Positions 34,548 through 44,201 are shown, numbered from the stretch's first letter. The stretch is DNA of 64,000 nt from Flavobacterium marginilacus (GCF_026870155.1 NZ_CP113975.1:3782001-3846000), one strand, 5' to 3'. Made by a program: numbers and translations. Notes: a model not told the origin generated them from the sequence alone.

Positions 34548-35384
34548 ATGACTAAATACAGTTCCAGATACGCTTCCAGCCCCGAAGCAGTAAAACATTA
34601 TGACACTAAACAATTGAGAGATGAATTCTTAATTGATGATTTAATGCAGGAAAACGAGATTACATTGACCTATTCTCATTATGACCGATATATTGCGGGA
34701 GGAGCTGTTCCTGTTAACGATTTAACATTGGAAACAATAGATCCATTAAAAGCAGGCTATTTCCTGGAACGCAGAGAACTGGGAATTATAAATGTTGGAG
34801 GAAATGGTTCTGTAGTAGTTGAAGGAACAGTATATGAATTAGGTTTTAAAGATGCTTTATATATTGGAAGTGGAAACAAAGAAGTAATTTTTAAAAGTGC
34901 AGATTCAAAAAATCCTGCTAAATTTTATATCAACTCTGCTCCTGCTCATACAAACTATCCAACTAAAAAAGTAAGTTTAGCTGAAGCTAAAAAACTGGAA
35001 TTAGGAACTATGGAAACAGCAAATCACCGTACCGTAAATCAGATGATTATTGGCGGTGTTGTTACTACCTGCCAATTGCAGATGGGAATGACCGAATTAA
35101 GACCGGGAAGTGTTTGGAACACTATGCCTGCTCACGTTCATGACCGCAGAATGGAAGTTTATTTCTATTTGGATATTCCAGAAAATCAAGCCGTTTGTCA
35201 CTTTATGGGACAGCCTCAGGAAACAAGACATATCTGGATGAACAATCACCAGGCTGTTATTTCACCGCCATGGTCAATCCATTCAGGTTCAGGAACAAGC
35301 AACTATACTTTTATTTGGGGAATGGCTGGAGAAAACCTTGATTATGGAGATATGGATGTTTGTAAAATAACAGATTTAAGATAA
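34548..35384 (+). CDS. kduI: 5-dehydro-4-deoxy-D-glucuronate isomerase
   Basis: A 278-residue cupin enzyme that converts 4-deoxy-L-threo-5-hexulose uronate, from unsaturated pectin products, to 3-deoxy-D-glycero-2,5-hexodiulosonate. Family motifs are RYASSPEAVKHYDTKQLR at the N-terminus and the zinc-site region NTMPAHVHDRRMEVYFYLDI with HxH and Glu, followed by the H in SPPWSIHSGSGTSNYTFIWG. Its length is the usual one for KduI. It is the first gene after the operator at 34520 and is followed by kduD. Confidence 0.95.
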   Translation: MTKYSSRYASSPEAVKHYDTKQLRDEFLIDDLMQENEITLTYSHYDRYIAGGAVPVNDLTLETIDPLKAGYFLERRELGIINVGGNGSVVVEGTVYELGFKDALYIGSGNKEVIFKSADSKNPAKFYINSAPAHTNYPTKKVSLAEAKKLELGTMETANHRTVNQMIIGGVVTTCQLQMGMTELRPGSVWNTMPAHVHDRRMEVYFYLDIPENQAVCHFMGQPQETRHIWMNNHQAVISPPWSIHSGSGTSNYTFIWGMAGENLDYGDMDVCKITDLR

Positions 35385-35407
35385 TTAATAACAATTAAAT
35401 AAAAATT

Positions 35408-36202
35408 ATGTCAATCAACCTTTTTGATTTAACTGGAAAAACAGCATTAGTAACTGGTGCAGTTCACGGACTTGGAATGGCAATGGCAAAAGGACTTGGT
35501 CATGCTGGAGCAAAAATTGTAATAAACGATCGTTCTTCACGAGAAACAGTAGACAATGCTGTTGCTGAATACAAATCAGTAGGAATTGATGCTTACGGAT
35601 ATATATTTGATGTAACTGATGAAGCTGCTGTAATTGAAAATATTAAAAAAATCGAGGCTGAAGTCGGCCCGATCGATATCCTGATCAATAACGCTGGAAT
35701 CATTAAAAGAACTCCTATCGTTGATATGGAAGTTACTGATTTTGCTGAAGTAATCAATGTAGATTTAATCAGCCCTTTTATCATGTCTAAAGCAGTTGCT
35801 AAAGGTATGATTGCTCGCGGAACCGGAGGAAAAATCATCAACATCTGTTCTATGATGAGCGAACTGGGAAGAGATACAGTAAGTGCTTACGCTTCTGCAA
35901 AAGGAGGTTTAAAAATGCTTACTAAAAGCATGGCTACAGAATGGGCAAAATTCAATATCCAGACAAATGGAATCGGTCCTGGATACTTTGCTACAACCCA
36001 AACTGCTCCAATTAGAGTAGATGGGCACCCATTTAATGAATTTATCATCAGCAGAACTCCAGCAAACCGTTGGGGAGATCCAGAAGATTTACAAGGTGCA
36101 GCCGTATTCTTGTCTTCAAAAGCAAGTGATTTCGTTAACGGACACATCCTTTATGTAGATGGCGGAATTCTAGCTACTATTGGAAAACCATCAAACGAAT
36201 AA
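35408..36202 (+). CDS. kduD: 2-dehydro-3-deoxy-D-gluconate 5-dehydrogenase (SDR)
   Basis: A 264-residue short-chain dehydrogenase that reduces the KduI product to 2-keto-3-deoxygluconate. Cofactor motif TGAVHGLGMAMAKGLGHAGA, NAG motif ILINNAGII, catalytic Ser in NICSMMSELG and Tyr/Lys in YASAKGGLKM. The D at the end of the second strand (VINDRSS) suits NAD+. It lies directly after kduI and before uxaC, which fixes its role in uronate catabolism rather than gluconate oxidation. Confidence 0.9.
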   Translation: MSINLFDLTGKTALVTGAVHGLGMAMAKGLGHAGAKIVINDRSSRETVDNAVAEYKSVGIDAYGYIFDVTDEAAVIENIKKIEAEVGPIDILINNAGIIKRTPIVDMEVTDFAEVINVDLISPFIMSKAVAKGMIARGTGGKIINICSMMSELGRDTVSAYASAKGGLKMLTKSMATEWAKFNIQTNGIGPGYFATTQTAPIRVDGHPFNEFIISRTPANRWGDPEDLQGAAVFLSSKASDFVNGHILYVDGGILATIGKPSNE

Positions 36203-36223
36203 TAATCTTTTAAGACGTTTATA

Positions 36224-37624
36224 ATGAGCACAAGTTTCATACACGATAATTTTTTATTAGAAAATAAATTTGCTGAAGAATTGTATCACAATTATTCAAA
36301 AAATCAGCCTATAATTGATTATCACAATCACTTAAATCCGCAGTTTATTGCCGAAGATAAAATTTTTGACAATATCACCAATGTTTGGATAAATGGAGAT
36401 CACTACAAGTGGCGTGCCATGCGTACTTTAGGAATCAATGAGCAGTTTATTACTGGAAATGGTTCGGATAAAGACAAATTCCTAAACTGGGGAAAAACTG
36501 TACCTTATACAATGCGTAATCCTTTGTATCATTGGACGCACTTAGAATTGGCCCGTTATTTTGATATTACTGAGTTATTAAACGAAAAATCTGCAGAATC
36601 AATTTACGAACAAGCTTCTGCAAAAATAAATTCTCCAGAATACAGCACAAGAAACTTACTTAAAAAAGTAAATGCCGAATTTGTATGTACTACTGAAGAT
36701 CCTATTGACAACTTAGAATACCATCAGCAATTAGCTAAAAGTGATTTCACTACAAAAGTAAGCACAGCTTTTAGACCTGATAAGGCAATCCTTATTTCAA
36801 ATGACGGTTACAATGATTACATTGACACATTGGGTCAAGTGGCCGGCGTGACTATCAATACCTATTCCGATTTATGTTCGGCTTTAAGAAATAGAATTGA
36901 GTATTTTGACAAAAACGGATGTAAATTATGTGATCATGGTTTGGATCAGGTTTACTTTGAAAACTACACTGAAACCGAAATAAATGCTATCTTCAAAAAG
37001 AAAAGAGAAAATACAGCACTAAGCAGCGAAGAAGCATTGAAATTTCAAAGCGCAGTATTGTTCTTCCTCTTTGAAACCTACCACGAATTTGGATGGGTAC
37101 AGCAGCTTCACTTAGGAGCATTGAGAAACAACAATGCCCGTATGCACCGTATCCTTGGACCTGACACAGGATGGGATTCTATTGGAGATTATCCGCAGGC
37201 TCAAAAACTGTCTGGTTTCTTAAACGCTTTGGACAGCAAAGATAAATTAGCAAAAACAATTATTTATAATCTGAATCCTGCAGACAATGAAGTTATGGCT
37301 ACCATGATTGGTAACTTTAATGACGGAAGCGTTAGAGGAAAAGTTCAATTTGGTTCAGGCTGGTGGTTTTTAGACCAAAAAGACGGAATGACCAAACAGC
37401 TGAATGCACTTTCAAACATGGGGCTTATCAGCTGCTTTATTGGAATGCTGACAGATTCAAGAAGCTTTTTATCTTTTCCAAGACATGAATATTTCAGACG
37501 TATTCTTTGTAATCTTTTAGGTGATGAAATTAAAAGAGGGGAACTTCCTAATGATATGGAATGGATAGGTAAAATGGTTTCAGATATCAGTTATAATAAT
37601 GCTAAAGAATATTTCAAATTCTAA
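36224..37624 (+). CDS. uxaC: Glucuronate/galacturonate isomerase
   Basis: A 466-residue metal-dependent isomerase of the amidohydrolase superfamily that converts D-galacturonate to D-tagaturonate and D-glucuronate to D-fructuronate. IIDYHNHLNPQFIAEDK contains the metal-binding H-x-H. Others are EFVCTTEDPIDNLEYHQ, WVQQLHLGALRNNNARM, and the C-terminal SFLSFPRHEYFRRILCNLLG. The length is standard. It provides the entry step of the galacturonate branch. Confidence 0.95.
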   Translation: MSTSFIHDNFLLENKFAEELYHNYSKNQPIIDYHNHLNPQFIAEDKIFDNITNVWINGDHYKWRAMRTLGINEQFITGNGSDKDKFLNWGKTVPYTMRNPLYHWTHLELARYFDITELLNEKSAESIYEQASAKINSPEYSTRNLLKKVNAEFVCTTEDPIDNLEYHQQLAKSDFTTKVSTAFRPDKAILISNDGYNDYIDTLGQVAGVTINTYSDLCSALRNRIEYFDKNGCKLCDHGLDQVYFENYTETEINAIFKKKRENTALSSEEALKFQSAVLFFLFETYHEFGWVQQLHLGALRNNNARMHRILGPDTGWDSIGDYPQAQKLSGFLNALDSKDKLAKTIIYNLNPADNEVMATMIGNFNDGSVRGKVQFGSGWWFLDQKDGMTKQLNALSNMGLISCFIGMLTDSRSFLSFPRHEYFRRILCNLLGDEIKRGELPNDMEWIGKMVSDISYNNAKEYFKF

Positions 37625-37850
37625 TTTATTTTTGAACCATTAAGACATTAAGGCTCATTAAGTTTTAAAAAAAAAGCAAGCATAATAGGCTGATTTATTT
37701 TAAGAAAACAAGAATCATTATAATCTTTTAATCTGTGGCTAAATAAAAAATAAACCATTAAGACATTTAAGGTTCATTAGGCTTAAATCTTTATTTCCTT
37801 AATCTCTTAATGTAAAAGAAAATTTTTATTGGTAAAAAAAATAAAACAAT
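37625..37850. other. Intergenic region between uxaC and kdgK with ATTAAG repeats
   Basis: Two clusters of phased ATTAAG-type units are present. ACCATTAAG and ACATTAAG occur around 37638-37662. ACCATTAAG then recurs near 37753, followed by an inverted CTTAATCTCTTAATG near 37798. They resemble the 8-nt arrays at 7813-7910 and 38888-38960. No operator palindrome was found. Confidence 0.5.
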
Positions 37851-38873
37851 ATGAGTAAAGTAGTTTCATTCGGAGAAATAATGTTACGCCTTTCACCAGA
37901 AGGGAATTTACGTTTTGGCCAAGCCACATCATTTGGAGCAACTTATGGCGGAGGCGAATTTAACGTTGCTGTTTCTTTAGTAAATTATGGTGTAAACGCT
38001 GAGTTTGTAACAAGATTACCAGAAAATGAAATTGGTACCTGTGCCTTAAGAGAAATGAGAAAAATGAACGTAGAATCCAAAAACATTGTTTTTGGAGGAG
38101 AACGTTTAGGAATTTATTTTCTTGAAACAGGAGCCGGAACACGAGGAAGTAATGTAGTGTATGACCGAGCACACAGTTCTATGGCAACTATTGAAAAAGG
38201 AACTATAGACTGGGAAAATGTACTAAAAGATGCTGCCTGGTTTCACTGGAGCGGTATTACAGCAGCTATCTCTCAAAGTGCAGCCGAAGCTTGCTTGGAA
38301 GCTGTTAAAACAGCACATAAATTAGGTTTAACTATATCATGCGACTTAAATTACAGATCCAAGTTATGGCAGTATGGAAAAACTCCAAGTGAGGTAATGC
38401 CTGAGTTACTGCAATACTGTAATGTAATTTTAGGAGATATTGATACTGCTTATTTTATGTTAGGAAAAGCTAAAGTAAATCCAGATTATCAAGACGAAAA
38501 ATCACTTCCTGTTTTATATACAGCCTTATTTGATTTACTTCCTAATCTGAAAACTGTGGCCACAACATTGCGCTATTCAGTAAGTGCTTCTCATCAAAGA
38601 ATCGGCGGTATATTATTTGACGGAAAAGCAATCTACCAAGGAGCTGTAAAAGAAGTCACACCAGTTATTGACCGTGTCGGAAGCGGTGATGCCTTCATGG
38701 GAGGATTAATTTACGGTTTATTGGAATATCCAAATAACAGCCAAAAAGCATTAAACTTTGCAGTTGCAGCCTGCTGCTTAAAACATACCATTGCAGGAGA
38801 TTATAATCTGGCAAGCTTAAAAGAAGTAGAAAATATGGCAGAAGGTGATTCTGCTGGTTTAGTATCTAGATAA
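37851..38873 (+). CDS. kdgK: 2-dehydro-3-deoxygluconate kinase (PfkB family)
   Basis: A 340-residue ribokinase-family enzyme that phosphorylates 2-keto-3-deoxygluconate to KDPG. N-terminal FGEIMLRLSPEGNLRFGQA and GGGEFNVAVSLVNYG bind the sugar. The C-terminal PfkB signature is DRVGSGDAFMGGLIYGLLEY with the catalytic Asp. The family and the position before kdgA define the substrate. Confidence 0.93.
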   Translation: MSKVVSFGEIMLRLSPEGNLRFGQATSFGATYGGGEFNVAVSLVNYGVNAEFVTRLPENEIGTCALREMRKMNVESKNIVFGGERLGIYFLETGAGTRGSNVVYDRAHSSMATIEKGTIDWENVLKDAAWFHWSGITAAISQSAAEACLEAVKTAHKLGLTISCDLNYRSKLWQYGKTPSEVMPELLQYCNVILGDIDTAYFMLGKAKVNPDYQDEKSLPVLYTALFDLLPNLKTVATTLRYSVSASHQRIGGILFDGKAIYQGAVKEVTPVIDRVGSGDAFMGGLIYGLLEYPNNSQKALNFAVAACCLKHTIAGDYNLASLKEVENMAEGDSAGLVSR

Positions 38874-38887
38874 AGTAAAAATAAAAA

Positions 38888-38960
38888 AGTTCCTAAGTCA
38901 CTGATTTGCTAAGATTTAGCTCCGTTAAAAAAACTCAGAAACTTAGAAACTCAGAAACTA
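38888..38960. repeat. 8-nt phased inverted array between kdgK and kdgA
   Basis: Left units include TCACTGAT and TTGCTAAG. Right units AAACTCAG, AAACTTAG, AAACTCAG and AAACTAAA are exactly eight bases each. It has the same architecture as 7813-7910 in an unrelated gene context. Confidence 0.7.
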
Positions 38961-38972
38961 AAAAAAACAAAA

Positions 38973-39644
38973 ATGGCACAATATACAAGAATTGAAGTTG
39001 CAGCAGTAATGAAGGAAACAGGATTAGTTCCATTGTTTTTTCATACAGATGTAACATTAGCAAAAAAAGTACTTAAAGCATGTTATGACGGTGGCGCCCG
39101 CTTGATGGAATTTACCAGCAGAGGAGATTTTGCTTTCGAAATTTTTGGAGAACTTAACAAATATGCTATCGCGGAATTACCAGGAATGATTCTGGGAGTA
39201 GGATCAATTACTGATGCAGCAGCTGCGTCTCTTTATATGCAGCTAGGAGCAAATTTTATCGTTACTCCGGTTTTTAGAGAAGATATCGCTATTGCCTGCA
39301 ACCGCAGAAAAGTATTATGGTCACCAGGCTGTGCATCACTTACTGAAATTGCAAGAGCAGAAGAATTGGGCTGCGAAATTGTAAAATTATTCCCTGGTGA
39401 AATCTACGGACCTCAATTCATAAAAGGTATAAAAGGACCTTGCCCTTGGACAAGTATCATGCCTACGGGAGGTGTTACAACCGCAAAAGACAATCTGACA
39501 AGCTGGTTTGATGCAGGTGCGGTATGTGTAGGTATGGGATCTCAGCTAATTACTAACGAAATATTGAAAAACCAAGATTTAGGTCTATTGGAAACTCAAG
39601 TTAGAAACACATTAGCAACAATAAAAGAAATCAGAAAAAAATAA
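38973..39644 (+). CDS. kdgA: KDPG/KHG aldolase
   Basis: A 223-residue class I aldolase that splits 2-keto-3-deoxy-6-phosphogluconate into pyruvate and glyceraldehyde-3-phosphate. Motifs are GLVPLFFHTDVTLAKKVL, GARLMEFTSRGDFAFEIF (catalytic Glu), GANFIVTPVF, and the strand VKLFPGEIYGPQFIKGIKGP with the Schiff-base Lys of the VKLFP motif, then SIMPTGGVTTAKDNL. It ends the Entner-Doudoroff-like part of the pathway. Confidence 0.94.
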   Translation: MAQYTRIEVAAVMKETGLVPLFFHTDVTLAKKVLKACYDGGARLMEFTSRGDFAFEIFGELNKYAIAELPGMILGVGSITDAAAASLYMQLGANFIVTPVFREDIAIACNRRKVLWSPGCASLTEIARAEELGCEIVKLFPGEIYGPQFIKGIKGPCPWTSIMPTGGVTTAKDNLTSWFDAGAVCVGMGSQLITNEILKNQDLGLLETQVRNTLATIKEIRKK

Positions 39645-39903
39645 GCGTTAACAAGACTATTATAATCACATACAGCAATCTGCTGTTCAATGCATTGAAT
39701 AATGCAATCTATTGATTTCAACAGCTTTCAAAAATATTAAAATTAAGATAATAGTTAAATAAGCGATTGAATACTAGAGGGAAGAATTTAATCCCCAATC
39801 CTCATTAAAGGATTAAAAACTGATAGTCTAGGACGTTAGTCGCTTATTATTATAAAATAAAATTGGGCTTAAAAAAGCCGGTAAACAAACAGTAAAGGAA
39901 AAA
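39645..39903 (+). other. 259-nt structured leader upstream of uxaB
   Basis: No ORF is present. A long-range stem pairs AATAAGCGATTGA (39758-39770) with TTAGTCGCTTATT (39836-39848) and encloses three smaller helices. A short GGCTT / AAGCC hairpin follows at about 39867-39879 before the uxaB start. It is either a cis-acting RNA or an RNA processing or termination structure. I do not recognise a known riboswitch class. Confidence 0.5.
39758..39848 (+). ncRNA. Candidate structured RNA domain in the uxaB leader
   Basis: Nested helices read by eye: P1 39758-39770 / 39836-39848 (13 pairs including two G-U), P2 CTAGA 39774-39778 / 39827-39831, P3 GGGA 39779-39782 / 39792-39795, P4 AATCCT 39797-39802 / 39809-39814 with a 6-base loop. 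This makes a closed multibranch fold of 91 bases. No covariation evidence is available. Confidence 0.4.
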
Positions 39904-41346
39904 ATGAAAAATTTAAATAGAAAAAATTTAGGATTAGAAAAATTACAGCCTATTAAAGTAATTCAATTTGGAGAGGGGAATTTCCTAAGAGCATTCGTTG
40001 ATTACGCTTTTCAAAGACTTAATAAAGAAGCTGATTTAAATGCTGGAATTGCGATAGTTCAGCCATTGAAAAATGGTATGATTGACATGATCAACGAACA
40101 GGATGGTCTTTACACTCTGTTTATGAACGGAATCAAAAAAGGCGAAAAGATTCAGGACATCGAGTTAATTTCAAATATTGTAAAATCTATAAATCCATAT
40201 ACTGATTTTGCAGATTATTTAGCTTTAGCAAGAGAAGAAGAACTTCAATTTATTGTTTCAAATACTACAGAGGCTGGAATTGAATTCATTGAAAGTGACA
40301 CTCCAGACATGCAGCCGCCAGCAGCATTTCCAGCAAAATTGACTGTTTTGTTATATGAAAGATTCAAACATTTCAATGGAGATGCTTCTAAAGGACTGAC
40401 TATTATCCCTTGTGAATTGATTGATTATAACTCTGAGACTTTAAAAAAATATATCCTGCAATATTGTGATTTATGGAAATTAGAAGATGCATTCAAAACT
40501 TGGGCATCAGATGCGTGTACGTACCACAGTACTTTGGTTGACAGAATTGTTCCTGGATATCCAAGAGCTGAGATTGAAGAATACAACAGCAAATTAGATT
40601 ATCAAGACAATTTAATTGTTGCTGCAGAACCATTTTTCCTTTGGGCTATTGAAGGCGGTGAGGATTTAAAACAAAAATTACCTTTCCACAAAACGGATTT
40701 GAATGTGAAGATTGTTGACGATATACGTCCTTACAAAATGATTAAAGTCCGTATTCTGAATGGAGCACATACAGCAATGGTTCCAATTTCACTTCTATAC
40801 GGAAACAAATTGGTAATGGAAACCGTTAACGGAGATTTTACTGGAGCATTTGTAAACGGCGTTATCAATGAAATCAGCGGTACACTTGATATGGACAAAA
40901 ATGAAATCCTTGCTTACACTGAAGAAGTAATGGATCGATTCAAAAATCCATTTATCAAACATGCACTTGCTGATATTGCTTTAAATTCTATATCAAAATT
41001 CAAAGTAAGAGTTTTACCAAGTTTGTTAGGACATTATAATGCTAATAAAACAATTCCTGCTAATTTAACTTTCTCATTAGCTTGTTTAATCCAATTCTAC
41101 AAAGGAACTTGGAATAATGAAGCACTGCCTGTAAAAGATACACCTGAATTGGTTGAAGCATTTAAAAATGCCTGGCAGTTAGGAGCTGCAGATTTGGTTG
41201 TAAATACAGTCTTAGCGAACAAAGAGTTTTGGGGTGAAGATTTAACAAAAATTAACGGTTTATCAGAAGCTATAGTGGTAGCTTTGAATGAAATAGAGAC
41301 CAACGGAATTGAAAAAGGATTCAACAATTTCAGTTCTCAATTCTAA
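39904..41346 (+). CDS. uxaB: Tagaturonate reductase (altronate oxidoreductase)
   Basis: A 480-residue NAD-dependent polyol dehydrogenase of the mannitol dehydrogenase family that reduces D-tagaturonate to D-altronate. VIQFGEGNFLRAFVDYAF is the N-terminal cofactor and family motif. IIPCELIDYNSETLKKYIL, then KMIKVRILNGAHTAMVPISL near the active site (Lys and N-G-A-H-T), and the C-terminal domain fit UxaB. A structured leader precedes it. uxaA follows after 27 bases. Confidence 0.94.
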   Translation: MKNLNRKNLGLEKLQPIKVIQFGEGNFLRAFVDYAFQRLNKEADLNAGIAIVQPLKNGMIDMINEQDGLYTLFMNGIKKGEKIQDIELISNIVKSINPYTDFADYLALAREEELQFIVSNTTEAGIEFIESDTPDMQPPAAFPAKLTVLLYERFKHFNGDASKGLTIIPCELIDYNSETLKKYILQYCDLWKLEDAFKTWASDACTYHSTLVDRIVPGYPRAEIEEYNSKLDYQDNLIVAAEPFFLWAIEGGEDLKQKLPFHKTDLNVKIVDDIRPYKMIKVRILNGAHTAMVPISLLYGNKLVMETVNGDFTGAFVNGVINEISGTLDMDKNEILAYTEEVMDRFKNPFIKHALADIALNSISKFKVRVLPSLLGHYNANKTIPANLTFSLACLIQFYKGTWNNEALPVKDTPELVEAFKNAWQLGAADLVVNTVLANKEFWGEDLTKINGLSEAIVVALNEIETNGIEKGFNNFSSQF

Positions 41347-41373
41347 TTTAGAATTTTCAAAAAAAACAAGATC

Positions 41374-42990
41374 ATGCAAAAGAAATTAATAAAAGTAAAT
41401 CCATCTGATAATGTTGCTGTAGCATTAGTTAATCTAACTGCTGGAGAAGTTATCAATTTTGAAGGTGAAGACATTACCATCGAAACAGATGTGAAAATGA
41501 AGCATAAAATTGCTATGTATCCTTTTGAAACGGGCGAACGCATTATTATGTATGGTGTTTTGGTAGGAAAAGCAAGTGCTCCTATTGCAAAAGGAGGATT
41601 ACTTTCTACAGAAAATGTAAAACACGAAAGTGCAAAAGTTACAGCTAAAACAGAGTCTATCGGATGGGAAATCCCAAATGTTGACAAATGGAAAGACAGA
41701 ACTTTCATGGGCTACCAAAGAGAAGACGGACAAGTAGGAACTGAGAATGTCTGGTTATTTTTCCCATTGGTATTTTGTGAAAACAGAAATATCGAAATCT
41801 TAAAAGGTATTTTCGAAAAAGAATTGAAAAAACCAAAAGAAAATGACTACCAATTGCTGCTTCGTTCTTTGGTAAATTCTGAAAAAGGAGCTGATGATGC
41901 TGTAGCAAAATCAACTGAAGTAGATTTATTTGAAAATATTGAAGTAAAATTTATTCAGCATCAAGGCGGCTGTGGCGGAATTCGTCAGGATTCACACTCA
42001 TTGGCTAAATTGTTGGCTGGTTATGTTAACAATCCAAACGTTGCTGGCGCTACAGTATTGAGTTTAGGCTGTCAAAATCTTCAAATCTCTATTTTCGAAG
42101 ATGCGATGAAAGCAATAAATCCAAACTACAGCAAGCCAGTTTTGATCTACGACCAACAGCAGATTGGAACAATTGAAGAAATGCTTAGTACAGTAGTGAA
42201 AGACTCTTTCGCTGCTATCAAAGAAGCTAATAAAATTAAGAGAACCCCTGCTCCATTATCAAAATTAAGAATTGGATTGGAATGCGGCGGGTCTGACGGT
42301 TTCTCTGGAATTTCTGCAAATCCGACATTAGGTGTTCTATCTGATAAATTGGTTGCTTTAGGAGGAACGACAATTCTTTCTGAATTCCCAGAATTATGCG
42401 GTGTAGAGCAGGAATTAGTAAACCGTTGTATTGACGATAAAGACGGAAAACGTTTCTTAGAATTAATGCAGTGGTATGAAAAAACAGTTGTAGATGCAGG
42501 TTCAGGATTTGACATGAATCCATCTCCAGGTAACATCAAAGACGGATTGATTACAGACGCAATGAAATCTGCCGGAGCTGCCAAAAAAGGAGGAACTTCT
42601 CCAATTGTAGGTGTTTACGATTATGGAGAATACATCAATGAACCTGGTTTTACTTTGTTATGTACTCCTGGAAATGATGTAGAATGTACAACAGCAATGG
42701 TAGGTTCCGGAGCAAATATGGTATTATTTACAACAGGTTTAGGTACGCCGACAGGAAACCCAATTGCACCGGTTGTAAAAGTATCTTCAAACACTCAATT
42801 GGCTCAAAAAATGTCTGATATTATCGATTTTAACACTGGGGGCATTATCACAGGTGAAAAATCAATAGAAGAAACTGCCGATGAAATGCTTGAATTCATT
42901 ATAGATGTTGCCAGCGGTACCACAAAAACCAAAGCAGCGATTTTAAATCAAAACGATTTTATTCCTTGGAAAAGAGGGGTATCATTATAA
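41374..42990 (+). CDS. uxaA: Altronate dehydratase
   Basis: A 538-residue dehydratase that converts D-altronate to 2-keto-3-deoxygluconate with an Fe(II)-dependent active site. The N-terminal SAF domain (about 1-95) is followed by the GD/UxaA domain with GYQREDGQVGTENVWLFFP, HQGGCGGIRQD, GLECGGSDGFSGISANPTLG, GSGFDMNPSPGNIKDG and FTTGLGTPTGNPIAPVVKV. The length and architecture are those of full-length UxaA. It is the last gene of the catabolic cluster and is followed by a strong terminator. Confidence 0.95.
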   Translation: MQKKLIKVNPSDNVAVALVNLTAGEVINFEGEDITIETDVKMKHKIAMYPFETGERIIMYGVLVGKASAPIAKGGLLSTENVKHESAKVTAKTESIGWEIPNVDKWKDRTFMGYQREDGQVGTENVWLFFPLVFCENRNIEILKGIFEKELKKPKENDYQLLLRSLVNSEKGADDAVAKSTEVDLFENIEVKFIQHQGGCGGIRQDSHSLAKLLAGYVNNPNVAGATVLSLGCQNLQISIFEDAMKAINPNYSKPVLIYDQQQIGTIEEMLSTVVKDSFAAIKEANKIKRTPAPLSKLRIGLECGGSDGFSGISANPTLGVLSDKLVALGGTTILSEFPELCGVEQELVNRCIDDKDGKRFLELMQWYEKTVVDAGSGFDMNPSPGNIKDGLITDAMKSAGAAKKGGTSPIVGVYDYGEYINEPGFTLLCTPGNDVECTTAMVGSGANMVLFTTGLGTPTGNPIAPVVKVSSNTQLAQKMSDIIDFNTGGIITGEKSIEETADEMLEFIIDVASGTTKTKAAILNQNDFIPWKRGVSL

Positions 42991-43023
42991 TATCAAAGAG
43001 AGTTTTTAGATTATTTTGTTCAA

Positions 43024-43062
43024 AAAAAGCTGTTAGGATTCATTTTCTAACAGCTTTTTGAT
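43024..43062. terminator. Terminator between uxaA and the convergent lacI-type gene
   Basis: A 13-bp perfect stem AAAAAGCTGTTAG (43024-43036) / CTAACAGCTTTTT (43047-43059) has a 10-base loop. It has A and T runs on both sides, so it can work in both directions. Confidence 0.85.
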
Positions 43063-43109
43063 TTCCCCTAAAGCATTACTTTGGACACTATAAAGTATTT
43101 TTTTAGCAA

Positions 43110-44135
43110 TTATTTTGTTCTTGTAGATGATTTACGGATATGCAGTGTAGGATTAAGCACCACTTTCTTTTCGATTTTTACGTTCTCTGTGTTATTAATC
43201 TGTTCTAAAAAAACTTTGGCAGCCATTTTTCCCATTTCTAACGGTGATTGATCAACCGAAGAAATAGACAGCTCCATAAAACGGGTAAAAGGTTCATTTC
43301 CGAAGCCAAACACGCAAAAATCCTCAGGGATTCTTATCCCTCTTTCTTTCAGTTCCTGAATGGCTCCTAAAGCTGCAAAATCACTCGAAGAGAAAATTCC
43401 ATCAGGCGGCGGGGTTAAACTCAATAACTTTGCGACAGCTTGTCTTCCAGCGTCAACATTACTCCTGGTTTGAAAAACATACTCTTCGCTGCATTCTAAA
43501 CCGCTGTCCAATAAAGCCTTTTTATATCCTTTATTTCTATTCTCAAATATTTCCAGTGACTGATCACCAGTTAAATGAGCAATACGTTTACATCCCTGCT
43601 CAATAAGATTCTTAGTAGCCAGATAACCGCCCTCAAAGTCATTAATTGTTACAGAACTTACCCCCTGCATATCTTTCTTTCTGTCAAAAAAGATTAAAGG
43701 CACATTTTTAGCAACTACAGTTTCTATTACATGATCATTTTCTGCCGATACATTAGATATAGACATTATAATTCCGTCAACCTGAGCATTCAATAAAGTA
43801 GTAATTTTTTCACTTTGTCTCGATTCTTCTTCATTAGTCTGACAAATGATAACATGATACCCCTCTGGATGTAACTCTTCTTCAATTCCTCGAATTACAG
43901 AAGCAAAAAAGTTACTATCAATACGAGGTACAATAACACCCACATTATTGCTTTTGCCAGAGCGAAGAGACTGTGCTAATCTATTCTGCTTGTAATTCAT
44001 CTTAGCAGCAGTTTCCAGCACCAATTTCCTGGTTACTTCGCTGATTTTCGGATTGTTGTTTAAAGCCCTTGAAACAGTGGCTGCTGTTATGTCAAGTGCT
44101 TTTGCAATGTCATAAATTGTTGTTTTTTGATCCAT
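43110..44135 (-). CDS. LacI-family transcriptional regulator of the pectin/hexuronate locus
   Basis: A 341-residue repressor. The N-terminal LacI helix-turn-helix is TIYDIAKALDITAATVSRAL with hinge KMNYKQNRLAQSLRSGKSN. A periplasmic-binding-like effector domain follows (VGVIVPRIDSNFFASVIRGI, VDGIIMSISN, PDGIFSSSDFAALGAI, ISSVDQSPLEMGKMA). The ATG at 44135 is chosen over a TTG at 44156. It is the only regulator in the locus and stands opposite the GH28-susCD operon. I infer that it binds the TGTAATCGATTACA palindromes, including an imperfect one upstream of its own gene. The likely inducer is a uronate or KDG-type metabolite. Confidence 0.9.
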   Translation of the reverse strand: MDQKTTIYDIAKALDITAATVSRALNNNPKISEVTRKLVLETAAKMNYKQNRLAQSLRSGKSNNVGVIVPRIDSNFFASVIRGIEEELHPEGYHVIICQTNEEESRQSEKITTLLNAQVDGIIMSISNVSAENDHVIETVVAKNVPLIFFDRKKDMQGVSSVTINDFEGGYLATKNLIEQGCKRIAHLTGDQSLEIFENRNKGYKKALLDSGLECSEEYVFQTRSNVDAGRQAVAKLLSLTPPPDGIFSSSDFAALGAIQELKERGIRIPEDFCVFGFGNEPFTRFMELSISSVDQSPLEMGKMAAKVFLEQINNTENVKIEKKVVLNPTLHIRKSSTRTK

Positions 44136-44201
44136 TCTGGCATTTAATATATACAATAATATCGGTAAAAATAAATAAAAAATTCAATAAAAAGCGATTA
44201 A

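Noticed and set aside
37960..38172. Minus-strand frame in kdgK
   Set aside because: Opposite-strand shadow of a strongly supported kinase gene.
41343..42584. Several minus-strand frames of 69-145 codons across uxaA
   Set aside because: They are antisense to a full-length UxaA with all motifs; composition and lack of starts mark them as shadows.
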